A stretch of DNA of 5,487 bases, from contig CAJPNA010000103.1 in assembly GCA_905371865.1 (NCBI GenBank), positions 1 through 5,487 on the forward strand, given 5' to 3'. The position numbers were made by a program, and so were the translations under genes. The DNA is from an uncultured Carnobacterium sp. (GTDB lineage: Bacteria > Bacillota > Bacilli > Lactobacillales > Aerococcaceae). The notes beneath the pieces were generated by a model. That model had not been told where the DNA came from. It made no database searches and was given only the letters and a program-made list of their open reading frames with translations. Numbering within the stretch: position 1 is the stretch's first letter; each line of letters opens with the position of its first letter. Below, one piece after another: positions 4,871 to 5,487 of the stretch.

Positions 4871-5487
4871 TTATTGTTGATATTCTTTTACAGGTGCAAA
4901 TGTCATACGATGTATTGGCGTCGGACCTAATTTCTCAAGACCTTCTATGTGTGCTTTTGTACCATATCCTGCATTTTGAGCAAATCCATATCCTGGATAC
5001 AGTTGTTCGTAATCCTTCATCATTTGGTCCCTTACCTCTTTAGCAACAATACTTGCCGCAGCTATTGAGATGCTCTTCGCGTCCCCTTTAATAATGCCTT
5101 CTTCTGGAATTCCTGTATCCAATCTCATCGCATCAATTAATAAATAATCTGGCTGTTCAGGCAACAATTCAATCGCTCGCTTCATCGCCACTTTACTAGC
5201 TTCATAAATATTAATTGTATCAATCGTGAATGCATCGACAATACCGATACCAATGGCAACAGCTTGTTCTTTAATCTTTTCGAAGATTTCTTCGCGTTTT
5301 TTCGCGCTTAACTTCTTAGAATCATCGAGACCAATATCTTCCATGCCTTCAGGAAGAATGACTGCAGCTGCTACCACTGGACCAGCAAGTGGGCCGCGAC
5401 CCACTTCATCAATTCCTGCAATCATTCGATAGCCTTTTTGTTGGGCTGCACGTTCAAAGCTTTGCATTTCCTCAAAGTGTGCAGCAC
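4871..5487 (-). CDS. rnhB: Ribonuclease HII, N-terminus beyond the right window edge
   Basis: Cleaves RNA-DNA hybrids and starts removal of single ribonucleotides left in DNA. Numbering from the methionine at 5467, the four acidic metal ligands are D20 and E21 in GIDEVGRGPLAGP, D112 in LLIDAM and D129 in KGDAKSISIAAASIVAK. The GRG motif (23-25) and Y168 in GYGTKAH, both used to recognise the RNA-DNA junction, are present. The C-terminus HRMTFAPVKEYQQ is complete. I treat it as partial: the frame stays open upstream of 5467 (visible residues AAHFEE), that ATG has only a GAGG 2 nt away, and Bacillus-type RnhB is about 255 residues with some 60-70 before this point. A 198-residue protein from 5467 is the alternative. 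It probably forms an operon with dprA. Confidence 0.95.
   Translation of the reverse strand, partial: AAHFEEMQSFERAAQQKGYRMIAGIDEVGRGPLAGPVVAAAVILPEGMEDIGLDDSKKLSAKKREEIFEKIKEQAVAIGIGIVDAFTIDTINIYEASKVAMKRAIELLPEQPDYLLIDAMRLDTGIPEEGIIKGDAKSISIAAASIVAKEVRDQMMKDYEQLYPGYGFAQNAGYGTKAHIEGLEKLGPTPIHRMTFAPVKEYQQ

Overview
This is a stretch of low-GC Firmicute chromosome, most likely from the Lactobacillales. The evidence is the AT-rich coding sequence, strong AGGAGG-type ribosome binding sites, a textbook sigma-A promoter, and the gene order rnhB - dprA - topA - xerC. A Carnobacteriaceae-like genus is a guess from general protein similarity, not a result. All recognisable genes are on the minus strand, so the window reads biologically from right to left.

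Right part (5487 down to 3939): rnhB, encoding RNase HII and cut by the right window edge, is followed after 65 nt by dprA, the RecA-loading protein used in transformation. The 65-nt gap is almost entirely one long RNA hairpin. Its 3' arm contains the whole dprA Shine-Dalgarno sequence and stops at the base before the ATG. Middle part (3938 to 1681): a consensus promoter and a short leader drive topA, encoding topoisomerase I with three zinc-binding motifs. topA ends in an intrinsic terminator that starts right after the stop codon.

Left part: between topA and xerC, where many Firmicutes carry trmFO, there is about 1 kb with no credible gene. It contains an array of five complete units and one truncated unit (826 to about 1520). 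Units are 122-139 bp, about 52% GC where counted, and strongly structured. Each opens with AGGATRYGAG and closes near GARYTCAACT (divergent in two units). Each complete unit folds into a nested stem with a 4-nt bulge on the same side, and the interiors differ between units. I do not recognise the family, and this is the most unusual content of the window. Between the array and the topA terminator is a 160-bp AT-rich stretch without a supported gene. Left of the array lie a candidate promoter region with a palindrome and then xerC, encoding the tyrosine recombinase for chromosome dimer resolution, cut by the left window edge just as its second catalytic block begins.

The four genes share a theme of chromosome maintenance: removal of ribonucleotides from DNA, protection and recombination of incoming single strands, supercoil relaxation, and dimer resolution. 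In related bacteria xerC usually continues into hslV-hslU-codY, which would lie off the left edge.
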